Source of the DNA: SZAS-103 sp038226665
GTDB taxonomy: Bacteria; Pseudomonadota; Gammaproteobacteria; Xanthomonadales; Xanthomonadaceae
Reading direction: 5' to 3'
NCBI GenBank assembly: GCA_038226665.1
Contig: JBBRQI010000001.1
Span: forward strand, 248,001-312,000
Length of the DNA stretch: 64,000 nt
Part shown: positions 1-9,184 of the stretch, one piece after another
How the letters are laid out: each line of letters opens with the position of its first letter
Numbering within the stretch: position 1 is the stretch's first letter
Notes under the pieces: generated by a model
The model's database searches: none
Seen by the model: only the letters and a program-made list of their open reading frames with translations
Told to the model about the DNA's origin: nothing
Translations under genes and position numbers: made by a program

Positions 1-702
1 ATCACGATGGCGCTATTGCTCGTACCGATCGTGTTGCCGCGCGTCCTGGACTCTGCCTTTGGGCATCGACTCGCCTCGGACGGCCCTTTTGCCTCACTGC
101 TCGAAAGAGTCCAGCGGAGGATCACCATGCTCGGGCCGTGGCGGATGGCCGAGCCGCTCATGCTCAACCTAACCAGCAACAAGCGTGGAAAACATGGATT
201 CCTGGTATTCCTGCTGCTGATCTACGCGCTGTTCTTCGCAACGTCCGCATCGGAAAAGCTGCGGCACAAGGACATCGACCTGTTTCCCCTGCTCTCGCAA
301 GCCTCGTGGACGCGGCAGAGTAGCGAGTATTACGAAAACGCAAGCACCCCTTCGCAATTACTGCCGCATATCCAGGGCGACATCGTTACCGATCCTTACC
401 TGCGCTTGTGGGTGCCGCTGGACCCGCATCGTTCAAATGCATTCGTGCGTGCTTGCGCAAGACAGGCATCGAACACATGTCTTGGCAACGTGTTCGCACC
501 GAAGCTGGATGGCAAGGTATTGACCGGCATGACATGGCACTTGTATCGCGACCCATCCATCGGCGTCGATGGCCTGCGCGCCTACATACCCATCCAGGCA
601 TTGGCGAACGGCGAACACGAACTACTGCTCGCCGTGCCTGCGCGCGACGACGCCAAGCTGGATGACATGCGCGAATCGTGGCGAATTTCATTCTGGCGCT
701 GA
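1..702 (+). CDS. C-terminal part of an unrecognised membrane protein (5' end outside window)
   Basis: The frame is open from the first base. An ATG at 7 exists, but nothing shows that it is the true start, so I treat the gene as cut by the window edge. About 233 residues are visible. A hydrophobic segment (FLVFLLLIYALFFATSAS, about residues 66-83 from that ATG) is followed by a polar domain of about 150 residues ending in WRISFWR. This looks like a membrane anchor with a folded domain on the far side. I do not recognise the family and assign no function. It converges on pnp across a strong bidirectional terminator. Confidence 0.6.
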   Translation: MTMALLLVPIVLPRVLDSAFGHRLASDGPFASLLERVQRRITMLGPWRMAEPLMLNLTSNKRGKHGFLVFLLLIYALFFATSASEKLRHKDIDLFPLLSQASWTRQSSEYYENASTPSQLLPHIQGDIVTDPYLRLWVPLDPHRSNAFVRACARQASNTCLGNVFAPKLDGKVLTGMTWHLYRDPSIGVDGLRAYIPIQALANGEHELLLAVPARDDAKLDDMRESWRISFWR

Positions 703-770
703 GCAGTTCCCACGGATTCGCAATTCCTGCACAGATCCTGCGCCTGCGGCATTCAGATGCCTGGCCATCA

Positions 771-799
771 AAAAAAACGGGCCGAAGCCCGTTTTTTTT
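771..799. terminator. Bidirectional rho-independent terminator
   Basis: A run of seven A, then a perfect 5-bp G/C stem (CGGGC/GCCCG) with CGAA loop, then eight T. The A and T runs extend the stem. The structure works in both directions and sits between two convergent genes, so it should end both the upstream membrane-protein gene and the pnp transcript. Confidence 0.9.
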
Positions 800-825
800 A
801 CGCATACCGCAGAAGCGATTGAAAA

Positions 826-2934
826 TCACGCTGTAGCAGCGGCCGCGTCTTCCTCAACGGCCTTGATCGACAGGCGGATACGGCCCTGCTTGTCGACTTC
901 GAGCACCTTGACCTTGACGATGTCGCCTTCCTTGAGCTTGTCGGAGACTTTCTCGACGCGCTCGCTGGAAATCTGTGAAACGTGCACGAGGCCGTCCTTG
1001 CCGGGGGCGATGGTGACGAACGCGCCGAAGTCCATGATCTTCGCGACCTTGCCTTCGTAGATGCGGCCCGGCTCGACGTCGGAGGTGATCTGCTCGATGC
1101 GCGACTTTGCGGCCTGCGCTGCGATCGCGTTGACCGAGGCGATGATGATCGTGCCGTCGTCCTGTATGTCGATCTGGGTGCCGGTTTCCTTGGTGATCGC
1201 CTGGATCACCGAGCCGCCCTTGCCGATGACTTCGCGGATCTTGTCCGGATGGATCTTCATGGTCAGCAGGCGCGGCGCGTATTCGCTCATCTCCGCGCGT
1301 GGTGTGGCCAAGCCCTTGGCCATTTCGCCGAGGATGTGGATGCGGCCGGCCTTGGCCTGCTGCAACGCCACCTGCATGATCTCTTCGGTGATGCCGTCGA
1401 TCTTGATGTCCATCTGCAGCGCGGAGATGCCGGTCTCGGTGCCTGCGACCTTTAAGTCCATGTCGCCGAGATGGTCCTCGTCGCCGAGGATGTCGGAGAG
1501 CACGGCGAAGTCGTTGCCTTCCTTGATCAGGCCCATCGCGATACCCGCGACCGGCGCCTTCAGCGGAATGCCCGCGTCCATCATCGCGAGCGACGATCCG
1601 CAGACCGACGCCATCGACGAGGAACCGTTCGACTCGGTGATCTCCGACACGGTACGGATCGTGTACGGGAACGACTCCATCGACGGCATGACTGCGAGCA
1701 CGCCGCGCTTGGCGAGCCGGCCGTGGCCGATTTCGCGACGCTTCGGGCCCATCATGCGGCCGGCTTCACCGACCGAGAACGGCGGGAAGTTGTAATGGAA
1801 CAGGAAGTGGTCCTTGTACTCGCCCGAGACGGCGTCGATGATCTGGCCATCGCGTGCGGTGCCGAGGGTGACGACGACGAGCGCTTGGGTTTCACCACGC
1901 GTGAACAGCGCCGAGCCATGGGTACGCGGCAGCACGCCGACGCGCACGTCGATCGGGCGCACTGTGTCGAGCTGGCGGCCGTCGATGCGGACCTTGCTGG
2001 ACAGCACCGAATGGCGCAGCGTGCTGTATTCGAGATCGTGGAATTCTTTCGCGAGATCGGCCGTCGCCCAGGCATGCGTTTCCGCATCGGACTTCAGCGA
2101 GACCAGCACTTCCTTCTTCAGCGCCTGGATCGCATCGCGACGCTCGAGCTTGTCGCGCACGCCGTAGGCCTTGATGAGGTTGTCGCCAACCGCGCCCTTG
2201 ACGGCAGCGGCGAGCGCTTCGTTGCGCTCCGGCGCTTTCCACGTCCACGACTTCACGCCGACTTCGGTGGTGAGTTCGTTGATCGCGCGGATCGCGGCCT
2301 GCATTTCACGATGGCCGAACATCACCGCGCCGAGCATCACGTCCTCGGACAATTCCTTGGCTTCGGACTCGACCATCAGCACGGCATTCGACGTGCCGGC
2401 GACGACGAGTTCAAGCTTGGAATCCTTGAGCTCGGTGGCGGTCGGGTTGAGGATGTACTGGCCATCCTTGTAACCGACTTTGGCAGCGCCGATCGGGCCG
2501 GCGAACGGTGCGCCGGACAGCGCGAGCGCGGCCGATGCGCCGAGCAGCGCGGGGATGTCGCCGTCCACTTCCGGATTCATCGACATCACGGTGGCGATGA
2601 TCTGCACTTCGTTGCGGAAGTCTTCCGGGAACAGCGGACGGATCGGGCGATCGATCAGGCGCGAGATCAGCGTTTCTTTCTCGGTCTGGCGACCTTCGCG
2701 CTTGAAGAATCCGCCCGGGATGCGTCCGCCGGCGTAGAACTTTTCCTGGTAGTCGACGGTGAGCGGGAAGAAATCCTGCCCCTCGCGCGCCGACTTGTTC
2801 GCGACCGCGGTGACCAGCACGACAGTGCCATCGATCGAGACCATGACCGCGCCGCCTGCCTGGCGGGCGATTTCGCCCGTCTCCAGCGTGACCTTGTGTT
2901 TGCCGTACTGGAACGTCTTGGTTACTTTCGCCAC
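826..2934 (-). CDS. pnp: Polynucleotide phosphorylase
   Basis: 3'-5' exoribonuclease that uses phosphate to degrade RNA; a component of the degradosome and of mRNA turnover. The 702-residue length is normal. Two RNase PH-like halves are visible (roughly residues 10-140 and 325-460). A KH domain follows (HPDKIREVIGKGGSVIQAIT, about 555-575) and then an S1 domain (YEGKVAKIMDFGAFVTI, about 625-690). It is the last gene of the metY-rimP-nusA-infB-rbfA-truB-rpsO-pnp operon, downstream of rpsO with a palindromic hairpin between them. In E. coli that spacer is where RNase III processing leads to autoregulation. The same could hold here, but this is inference. Confidence 0.98.
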   Translation of the reverse strand: MAKVTKTFQYGKHKVTLETGEIARQAGGAVMVSIDGTVVLVTAVANKSAREGQDFFPLTVDYQEKFYAGGRIPGGFFKREGRQTEKETLISRLIDRPIRPLFPEDFRNEVQIIATVMSMNPEVDGDIPALLGASAALALSGAPFAGPIGAAKVGYKDGQYILNPTATELKDSKLELVVAGTSNAVLMVESEAKELSEDVMLGAVMFGHREMQAAIRAINELTTEVGVKSWTWKAPERNEALAAAVKGAVGDNLIKAYGVRDKLERRDAIQALKKEVLVSLKSDAETHAWATADLAKEFHDLEYSTLRHSVLSSKVRIDGRQLDTVRPIDVRVGVLPRTHGSALFTRGETQALVVVTLGTARDGQIIDAVSGEYKDHFLFHYNFPPFSVGEAGRMMGPKRREIGHGRLAKRGVLAVMPSMESFPYTIRTVSEITESNGSSSMASVCGSSLAMMDAGIPLKAPVAGIAMGLIKEGNDFAVLSDILGDEDHLGDMDLKVAGTETGISALQMDIKIDGITEEIMQVALQQAKAGRIHILGEMAKGLATPRAEMSEYAPRLLTMKIHPDKIREVIGKGGSVIQAITKETGTQIDIQDDGTIIIASVNAIAAQAAKSRIEQITSDVEPGRIYEGKVAKIMDFGAFVTIAPGKDGLVHVSQISSERVEKVSDKLKEGDIVKVKVLEVDKQGRIRLSIKAVEEDAAAATA

Positions 2935-2969
2935 GTGATGTTTGTCCTGGTTTTTAAGTTCTGAATTTT

Positions 2970-2998
2970 GAAAGTGCGGCCAGGGATGGCCGCCTCTT
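2970..2998 (-). repeat. REP-like palindrome between rpsO and pnp
   Basis: Inverted repeat GCGGCCA/TGGCCGC with a four-base loop, flanked on the plus strand by GAAAG and CTCTT, which extend the stem imperfectly. Two related palindromes with the same left arm (GAAAGTSCG) occur near tRNA-Leu at 28761-28796 and 28906-28935. Here the RNA hairpin could act as an attenuator or as an RNase III processing site ahead of pnp. No strong T-run follows it. Confidence 0.6.
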
Positions 2999-3085
2999 GA
3001 TCCATTGCGTTCTTGGACGAACGCCTAACTTCACTGGGAGTCGCTTTTGGAACCAGCGCTCAGCGTTGGATGCGAAGCAATATTT

Positions 3086-3346
3086 TTACCTGCGAATACC
3101 GAGCCTGCCTATGAGGGTCTTGTAACGCTCGGCATCCTTGCCATGCAGGTAATCGAGCAGGCTGCGGCGCTGGTTGACCAGCATCAGCAGGCCACGACGC
3201 GAATGATGGTCTTTCTTGTGCGTCTTGAAATGCCCGGTGAGCATTTCGATACGCGCGGTGATCAGCGCGACCTGCACTTCCGGTGAGCCGGTGTCGCCCG
3301 GAGCGCGCTTGAATTCTTCGATGATCTTGCCGGTGTCGATGGACAT
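3086..3346 (-). CDS. rpsO: 30S ribosomal protein S15
   Basis: Primary binder of 16S rRNA in the small-subunit platform. The protein has 86 residues, close to the usual 88-89. Family hallmarks are visible: DTGSPEVQVALIT (residues 18-30), HKKDHHSRRGLLMLV (43-57) and a C-terminal LIGRLGIRR. It lies between truB and pnp, as in many gammaproteobacteria, and probably has its own promoter in the 173-base gap after truB. S15 commonly represses its own mRNA. Such a leader site is possible here but was not identified. Confidence 0.98.
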   Translation of the reverse strand: MSIDTGKIIEEFKRAPGDTGSPEVQVALITARIEMLTGHFKTHKKDHHSRRGLLMLVNQRRSLLDYLHGKDAERYKTLIGRLGIRR

Positions 3347-3485
3347 CTTTAACTACCTCGGGTGATGCGTGACCTGCAGGAATGTCGTGCGACACACCGC
3401 ATGATCCGCCGTTAGGATTGTGATTCGTCTGAATTGACTGGTTTGTGGCGATGTATCGAGCCATAAGGCCTCGGAAAAGCAGGCC

Positions 3486-3515
3486 ATTGTAGCCTGCGGA
3501 TGCCTGCCGGAACAA
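3486..3515 (-). promoter_or_regulatory. Candidate sigma-70 promoter for rpsO-pnp
   Basis: Read on the minus strand: TTGTTC, an 18-base spacer, then TACAAT (five of six to the -10 consensus). It lies just downstream of the truB stop and would start transcription about 130 bases before the rpsO start codon. The -35 match is weak, so this is a reasonable candidate only. Confidence 0.45.
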
Positions 3516-3519
3516 GACT

Positions 3520-4533
3520 TTACGCCTCTGTTCCAGATCGACTGCCTGCCGAGTGTGCGCCCCAAGTGAACAGGCGTTGCGCACGCAGCATGCCATCGAG
3601 CGAGAGCGCGCCCAGACCCAGCGCGCGACCTGCCGAGTCGTACAGGGCAACGGTCGTGGCGTCACCGATCCACGGCAGCGTCTCTGGCTGGGCACTGGCT
3701 TGCGATCGCAGCAATGGAGCCGGTTCGATCTGCTGCGGTTTCACCCAGGTTGGTTGTCCTTGCCCCAGCCGCTGCGCCTGTTCCACGTCCAGACGCACTC
3801 CCGGGAGACTCACCATGCCGGATTCGATTGGCAGCAGGCACGCCTCGAGCGAGGCCTCGCCAGTTTCAGCCGACGCGTGCAATTCCGAAAACGTGAACAT
3901 GCGCGGTGTGCGGAAAGGCTCCACCCACAAACGCCGTAATGCGGCGACATGCGCGCCACAGCCGAGCGCTTCGCCAAGATCTCGCACAAGACTGCGCACA
4001 TAGGTTCCGCTGCCGCAATCGATTTCGAGCCGCAACCAATCGTCGCCGCGTTCGATGCACTCGATGCGTGAAACATGCACTTCGCGTTCAGCGACTTCGA
4101 CGATTTCGCCGCGCCGCGCTTTCGCATAGAGCGGCTCGCCGCCCTGCTTGAGTGCGGCGTAGATCGGCGGTCGCTGCATGATGCGTCCGCGCAATGGCGC
4201 GAGTGCGGCGTCAATCATCGCATCATCGATGACCGGAACCTGGCGCGTGCGCAACACGGTGCCATCGGCATCATCGGTATCAGTGGTCGTGCCGAGTCGA
4301 GCAAGCGTGGTGTAGGACTTGGATTCGCCGAGCAACACGCCGGCGATCTTGGTCGCTTCGCCAAAGCACACCGGCAAGAGGCCGGTCGCGAGCGGATCGA
4401 GGCTGCCGGTATGTCCGGCCTTCTCGGCGCGGAACAATCGACGCACCTGCTGCAACGCGTGGTTTGAACTGACACTTGCCGGCTTGTCGAGCAACAGGAT
4501 GCCGTGCAATGGCCGGAACACGATACGCGTCAT
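3520..4533 (-). CDS. truB: tRNA pseudouridine-55 synthase
   Basis: Makes pseudouridine 55 in the T-loop of tRNAs. The conserved catalytic segment GHTGSLDPLATGLLPVC, with its nucleophilic Asp, is near residue 40. I start at the ATG giving MTRIVFRPLHGILLLDKP (337 residues). It lies 13 bases after the rbfA stop and places the conserved GILLLDKP at the usual N-terminal position. An upstream in-frame ATG at 4593 would overlap rbfA and adds only an unrelated stretch. A C-terminal extension beyond the catalytic domain fits the TruB architecture. Confidence 0.95.
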   Translation of the reverse strand: MTRIVFRPLHGILLLDKPASVSSNHALQQVRRLFRAEKAGHTGSLDPLATGLLPVCFGEATKIAGVLLGESKSYTTLARLGTTTDTDDADGTVLRTRQVPVIDDAMIDAALAPLRGRIMQRPPIYAALKQGGEPLYAKARRGEIVEVAEREVHVSRIECIERGDDWLRLEIDCGSGTYVRSLVRDLGEALGCGAHVAALRRLWVEPFRTPRMFTFSELHASAETGEASLEACLLPIESGMVSLPGVRLDVEQAQRLGQGQPTWVKPQQIEPAPLLRSQASAQPETLPWIGDATTVALYDSAGRALGLGALSLDGMLRAQRLFTWGAHSAGSRSGTEA

Positions 4534-4546
4534 CCGCGAGGCTCGT

Positions 4547-4954
4547 TCAATCGCCTTCGGACTCTGTTTCGCCGTCGGACCCGGCATCGCCATTGGCCGA
4601 AGCGAGATCGGTTCCAGTCTCGCGCAGCAGCTTCTCGATCTGCTCGCCGCGATCGACCGAATCGTCGTAGTGGAAATGCAGCTCGGGAACGTGGCGCATC
4701 TTCACCAGTTGCGCGAGCTTGTAGCGGATTTCCTTCGCGTGTCCCTTGAGTCCTTTCACCGCTTCAGCCGAGCGTTCCGCCTGCAGCGCAGTCACGAACA
4801 CTTTCGCGTGTTCGAGGTCGCGAGTGATCTCGACATCGGACACGCTCACCGAAGGCAGCGCATGGTCGCGCACGGCGTCGTGCACGAGCTGTCCGAGTTC
4901 GCGCCGCAGCTGTGCCGCGACGCGATCGGAACGATGGAAGGATTTGGCCGGCAT
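4547..4954 (-). CDS. rbfA: 30S ribosome-binding factor A
   Basis: Late 30S maturation factor with a single KH-type fold, needed for 16S 5'-end processing and cold adaptation. The 135 residues begin FHRSDRVAAQLRRELGQLV and contain VSVSDVEITRDLEHAKVFV, typical of RbfA. The tail is acidic and probably disordered (about the last 20 residues, rich in D, E, G and S). It lies 13 bases after infB and 13 before truB, within the operon. Confidence 0.97.
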   Translation of the reverse strand: MPAKSFHRSDRVAAQLRRELGQLVHDAVRDHALPSVSVSDVEITRDLEHAKVFVTALQAERSAEAVKGLKGHAKEIRYKLAQLVKMRHVPELHFHYDDSVDRGEQIEKLLRETGTDLASANGDAGSDGETESEGD

Positions 4955-4967
4955 CGCAGGTTCTCGA

Positions 4968-7580
4968 TTACAGCGTGCGCTGGATCTCGATCCGCTCGAA
5001 GCATTCGATCTGGTCGCCCGGCTTCACGTCGTTGTACTGCTTGACGGCGATGCCGCACTCGGTACCGTTGCGGACTTCCTCGACGAGTTCCTTGAAGCGA
5101 CGCAACGATTCGAGTTCGCCTTCGAAGATCACCACGTTGTTGCGCAGCACGCGAATCGGCTTGCCGCGACGGATCACGCCCTCGGTGACGATGCTGCCGG
5201 CGACCGCGCCGAACTTCGAGCTGCGGAACACTTCGCGCACTTCGGCGGTGCCGATGATTTCCTCGCGCACTTCCACGCCCAGCAATCCGGACGCAACCTG
5301 CTTCACCTGGTCGATCACGTCGTAAATGATCGAGAAGTAACGCAGGTCCAATCCGTTCGCTTCGATCACGCGACGCGCGGAGGCATCGGCGCGCACGTTG
5401 AAGCCGATGATGACGGCTTTTGACGCGGCAGCGAGCGTGGCATCGGATTCGGTGATGCCGCCAACGCCCGAAGAAATCACGTTGATCTTGATCGCTTCGT
5501 TCGACAATCCGACCAGCGATTCGCGCAATGCCTGCACCGAACCCTGCACGTCGGCCTTGACAACCAACGCGAGCGATAGCTGGGCAGTGCCCTTCCCCAT
5601 CTGCGCCATGATGTCTTCCATGCGGTTGCCGGCCTGGCCAACCAAGCGCGATTCGCGGCGCTTTGCGTCGCGCTGTTGTGCGACGTCCTTGGCGAGACGT
5701 TCGTCTGCGACGACGGTGAAATCGTCACCCGCATCGGGCACGCCCGACAGGCCGAGGAGCTGCACCGGAATCGACGGGCCGGCTTCATCGACCTGCGATC
5801 CGCTCTCGTCGAACAACGCACGCACGCGGCCGTATTGCACGCCGCAGACGAGGTAATCGCCCTTCTTCAAGGTGCCCTGCTGCACGAGCACGGTCGCTAC
5901 CGGGCCGCGGCCCTTGTCGAGGCTGGATTCGATGACGACGCCGCTCGCGCGCGCATCGCGCACCGCGTTCAACTCCATCATTTCGGACTGCACGAGGATC
6001 GCGTCGAGCAACGCGTCGATGCCATCGCCGGTTTTCGCCGACACCGGCACAAACTGCACGTCGCCACCCCAGTCTTCCGGCACGACTTCAAGCTGCACGA
6101 GGCCCTGCTTGATGTTGTCCGGATTGGCCTCGGGCTTGTCCATCTTGTTCATCGCGACGATCAGCGGCACCTTCGCGGCGCGCGCATGCTGCACGGCCTC
6201 GATGGTCTGCGGCATCACACCGTCGTCGGCTGCGACGACGAGGATCACGATGTCGGTGAGCTTGGCGCCCCGCGCGCGCATCGACGAGAACGCCGCATGG
6301 CCGGGTGTGTCGAGGAAGCTGATCGTGCCCTTCGCGGTTTCGACGTGGTACGCGCCGATGTGCTGGGTAATGCCGCCGGCCTCGCCATGCGCGACCTTGG
6401 TGCGGCGGATGTAATCGAGCAGCGATGTCTTGCCGTGATCGACATGGCCCATGATCGTGACCACCGGCGGACGCGACTGTTTGTTGCCCTGCACTTCCTC
6501 GCCGTGCGCGATCAATGCGGATTCCGCATCGTTCTCGGTCGCGACGACGGCGGTGTGGCCAAGTTCCTCGACGACGAGCACCGCAGTGTCGTGATCGATC
6601 ACCTGGTTGATGGTGACCATGCTGCCCATCTTGAACAACGCCCTCACCACCTCACCGCCCTTGATCGCGAGTTTCTGCGCAAGCTCGGCAACGCTGATGC
6701 TTTCGCCGATCGCGACTTCGCGTTGCACCGGCGCAGTCGGTCGCGCGAAGCCATGCTGGCCAACGGCCTGGCGGCTGGCCTCGATCGGACGCGTGCGCAC
6801 CTTGCGCTTGCCGGCGCCGCGACGCGCGCGCTCGGACTCGGTGAGGTGCAACTGGGTCGTGAAACGGTTGGCCGGATCGCCTTCCTCGACCTCGGTCGGC
6901 ATCGCGTGGGTACCGCGATGCACGGGCTTCTTGTGGCCCGGCTTGTTGGTTTCGCGAACAGGCTCGCGCACGATTTCGCGACGACGCGGTTCGCCGGCGG
7001 CAGGCTGCTTGTGCACGGGTTTTTCGGCCGGGGACGCAACGGCAGCTTTGGGAGTCGACTCTGCCTCGACAACGACCTCTTCCACGACAGGCTCGCTGGC
7101 CTTGCGCTGCGCTTCGAGCAATTCGCGGCGTTTTGTTTCTTCGTCGACGCGGCGCTGGTCGCCCGCGCGCAACGCAGTCAGTTCGGCCTCGGACTGCTGG
7201 CGCGATGCGTCGAGCTTGCGCTGCGCATCCTCGCGCTCGAGCTTCTGCTCGTCGTGTTCCTCGACGAGTTTGCGCTGCATGTAGGTGCGCTTCTGGCGCA
7301 CTTCGACGTTGACGGTTGTCTTGCTCTTGCCCGCCGCGACGGTGATTTCCTCGACCTTGCGCCGGGCAAGTGTGATCTGCTTCGGCGCGGCTTCCTCGGC
7401 CTGCTTCTCGACCTTCCCGTGGGTGCGTCGCAGGAAACCGAGGAGTTTCATCTTCTCGGTGCTGGTCACCACTTGGTCCGGGCCGCTGAAGGTCATGCCG
7501 GCCTCGGCGAGCTGTTCAAGCAGCTTCTCGACCGGGGTACCGACCATCTTCGCGAGCGTGCTTACGGTGACTTCGGACAT
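4968..7580 (-). CDS. infB: Translation initiation factor IF-2
   Basis: GTPase that delivers fMet-tRNA to the 30S subunit. I start at MSEVTVSTLAKMVGTPVEKLL (870 residues), the conserved IF2 N-terminal domain; the upstream ATG at 7634 adds an unrelated leader. A long charged linker of Lys/Glu/Arg runs to about residue 240. The G domain begins near residue 378 with GHVDHGKTSLLDYIR (G1), then DTPGHAAFSSMRARG (G3), NKMDKPEAN (G4) and SAKTGDG (G5). Domains II-IV follow. The neighbouring initiator tRNA in the same operon is its substrate. Confidence 0.97.
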   Translation of the reverse strand: MSEVTVSTLAKMVGTPVEKLLEQLAEAGMTFSGPDQVVTSTEKMKLLGFLRRTHGKVEKQAEEAAPKQITLARRKVEEITVAAGKSKTTVNVEVRQKRTYMQRKLVEEHDEQKLEREDAQRKLDASRQQSEAELTALRAGDQRRVDEETKRRELLEAQRKASEPVVEEVVVEAESTPKAAVASPAEKPVHKQPAAGEPRRREIVREPVRETNKPGHKKPVHRGTHAMPTEVEEGDPANRFTTQLHLTESERARRGAGKRKVRTRPIEASRQAVGQHGFARPTAPVQREVAIGESISVAELAQKLAIKGGEVVRALFKMGSMVTINQVIDHDTAVLVVEELGHTAVVATENDAESALIAHGEEVQGNKQSRPPVVTIMGHVDHGKTSLLDYIRRTKVAHGEAGGITQHIGAYHVETAKGTISFLDTPGHAAFSSMRARGAKLTDIVILVVAADDGVMPQTIEAVQHARAAKVPLIVAMNKMDKPEANPDNIKQGLVQLEVVPEDWGGDVQFVPVSAKTGDGIDALLDAILVQSEMMELNAVRDARASGVVIESSLDKGRGPVATVLVQQGTLKKGDYLVCGVQYGRVRALFDESGSQVDEAGPSIPVQLLGLSGVPDAGDDFTVVADERLAKDVAQQRDAKRRESRLVGQAGNRMEDIMAQMGKGTAQLSLALVVKADVQGSVQALRESLVGLSNEAIKINVISSGVGGITESDATLAAASKAVIIGFNVRADASARRVIEANGLDLRYFSIIYDVIDQVKQVASGLLGVEVREEIIGTAEVREVFRSSKFGAVAGSIVTEGVIRRGKPIRVLRNNVVIFEGELESLRRFKELVEEVRNGTECGIAVKQYNDVKPGDQIECFERIEIQRTL

Positions 7581-7623
7581 TCGATTCCCATGATTCTGTG
7601 CAACACGAATTTCAATGCAACAC

Positions 7624-7644
7624 GGCTCGTGCAAACACGAGTCC
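7624..7644 (-). other. Hairpin in the nusA-infB spacer
   Basis: Inverted repeat GGCTCGTG / CACGAGTCC with a four-base CAAA loop, in the 116-base gap between the nusA stop and the infB start. No T-run follows in the direction of transcription, so it is not a canonical terminator. It could stabilise or punctuate the transcript. Confidence 0.5.
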
Positions 7645-7696
7645 GCAAGCTAGTTTAACGCGCCGGCGCGGATACGCCCCGGCACGCTTGCAGCGT

Positions 7697-9184
7697 TTAC
7701 TCGAACCAGTGCGCGCGCGCGGCCATGATCAGCGCCGCTGCACGTTCCTGGTCCATGTCGTCGATATCGATGATTTCGTCGACCGACAGCTCGGCGAGTT
7801 CCTCACGCGTTGTCACGCCGCGACCGGCCAGCGCGAACGCCGTGGTCTCGTCCATGCCATCGAGCGTGAGCAGGTCTTCGGCTGGCTGGTGTTCGTCGAT
7901 GCCTTCCTCGACCGCGAGCGCGTCGGTGAGCAACGCGTCGCGCGCGCGCGCGCGCAATTCCTCGACGATGTCTTCGTCAAAACCTTCGATCGCAAGCAAC
8001 TCGGCGTTCGGAACGTAGGCGATTTCCTCAACCGTGTTGAAGCCCTCGCCGACGAGGATACCGGCGATTTCCTCGTCGACCTCGAGCTTGTCCATGAACA
8101 ACTGGCGCGCGGTCGCCTGCTCAGCGTCACTCTTCGCGGTGACCTGGTCCTGGGTCATCACGTTGAGCTGCCAGCCGGTCAGACGACTGGCGAGGCGCAC
8201 GTTCTGGCCGCCCTTGCCGATGGCTTGGGCGAGCTTGTCCTCGGCGACAGCGAGATCCATCGAATGGCGCTCTTCATCGACGATGATCGACTGCACTTCG
8301 GCCGGCGCCATCGCGTTGATCACGAACTGCGCGGCATTGTCGCTCCACAGGATGATGTCCACGCGTTCGCCGTTGAGCTCGTTCGACACCGCCTGCACGC
8401 GCGAACCGCGCATGCCGATGCAGGCGCCGATCGGATCGGTGCGGCGGTCATGTGCAAGCACGGCAATCTTGGCGCGATCGCCCGGGTCGCGCGCTGCGGC
8501 CTTGATCTCGACGAGGCCCTGGCCGACTTCCGGCACTTCGAGCTTGAACAGTTCCATCATGAATTCCGGCGCGCCGCGACTGATGAACAGTTGCGGGCCA
8601 CGCGCTTCGGCGCGGACTTCCATCAGGTAACCCTTGACGCGATCGCCCGGACGCAGCACATCGCGCGGGATCGCCTTGTCCTTTGGAATGTAACCCTCGG
8701 CATTGCCGCCAAGGTCGACGAAGATGTTGCCGCGTTCGGCGCGTTTGACGATGCCGGTAACGAGCTCACCGACGCGGTCCTGCCAGGCCTCGACGACCTG
8801 CGCGCGCTCGGCTTCGCGCACTTTCTGCACGATGACCTGCTTCGCTGCCTGGGCCTCGATGCGGCCGAATTCGGCGTTGTCGATCTGTTCTTCGATCACG
8901 TCGCCGACCGCCGCTTCGGCATTGTCGTCGATCGCGTCCATCAGGCGCAGTTGGCGATCCGGCGATTCCATCACCACGTCATCGGCCACGACTTCCCACT
9001 GGCGGAACGTTTCGTAGCTACCGTCTTTCGGATGGATCGCCACACGGACATTGACGTCCTGCTCGTGATACGACTTCTTCGCGGCGGATGCCAGCGCGGC
9101 TTCCATCGCTTCTAGGATCACTTCGCGCGGCACGCCTTTTTCGTTGGCGACCGCGTCGATCACCATCAACAGCTCTTTGCTCAT
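7697..9184 (-). CDS. nusA: Transcription termination/antitermination factor NusA
   Basis: RNA-polymerase-associated factor modulating pausing, termination and antitermination. The 495 residues begin MSKELLMVIDAVANEKGVPREV, the RNAP-binding domain. An S1 domain lies near residues 135-200 (ELVTGIVKRAERGNIFVDLG), followed by KH domains (DPIGACIGMRGSRVQAVSNEL, KLAQAIGKGGQNVRLASRL). Two acidic C-terminal repeats begin near residue 365, as in E. coli NusA. The start overlaps the rimP stop by four bases (ATGA), which indicates translational coupling. Confidence 0.98.
   Translation of the reverse strand: MSKELLMVIDAVANEKGVPREVILEAMEAALASAAKKSYHEQDVNVRVAIHPKDGSYETFRQWEVVADDVVMESPDRQLRLMDAIDDNAEAAVGDVIEEQIDNAEFGRIEAQAAKQVIVQKVREAERAQVVEAWQDRVGELVTGIVKRAERGNIFVDLGGNAEGYIPKDKAIPRDVLRPGDRVKGYLMEVRAEARGPQLFISRGAPEFMMELFKLEVPEVGQGLVEIKAAARDPGDRAKIAVLAHDRRTDPIGACIGMRGSRVQAVSNELNGERVDIILWSDNAAQFVINAMAPAEVQSIIVDEERHSMDLAVAEDKLAQAIGKGGQNVRLASRLTGWQLNVMTQDQVTAKSDAEQATARQLFMDKLEVDEEIAGILVGEGFNTVEEIAYVPNAELLAIEGFDEDIVEELRARARDALLTDALAVEEGIDEHQPAEDLLTLDGMDETTAFALAGRGVTTREELAELSVDEIIDIDDMDQERAAALIMAARAHWFE
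7939..7955. repeat. Short CG dinucleotide tract inside nusA
   Basis: Seventeen alternating C and G bases, in frame within nusA, where they encode an Arg-Ala alternation between the acidic repeats. Such tracts can slip or adopt Z-form. Nothing indicates a regulatory role. Confidence 0.6.

Noticed and set aside
1471..2964. 497-codon open frame on the plus strand
   Set aside because: Antisense shadow of pnp with no recognisable domain.
5676..7658. 660-codon open frame on the plus strand
   Set aside because: Antisense shadow of infB; composition is dominated by Arg, His, Leu and Asp.
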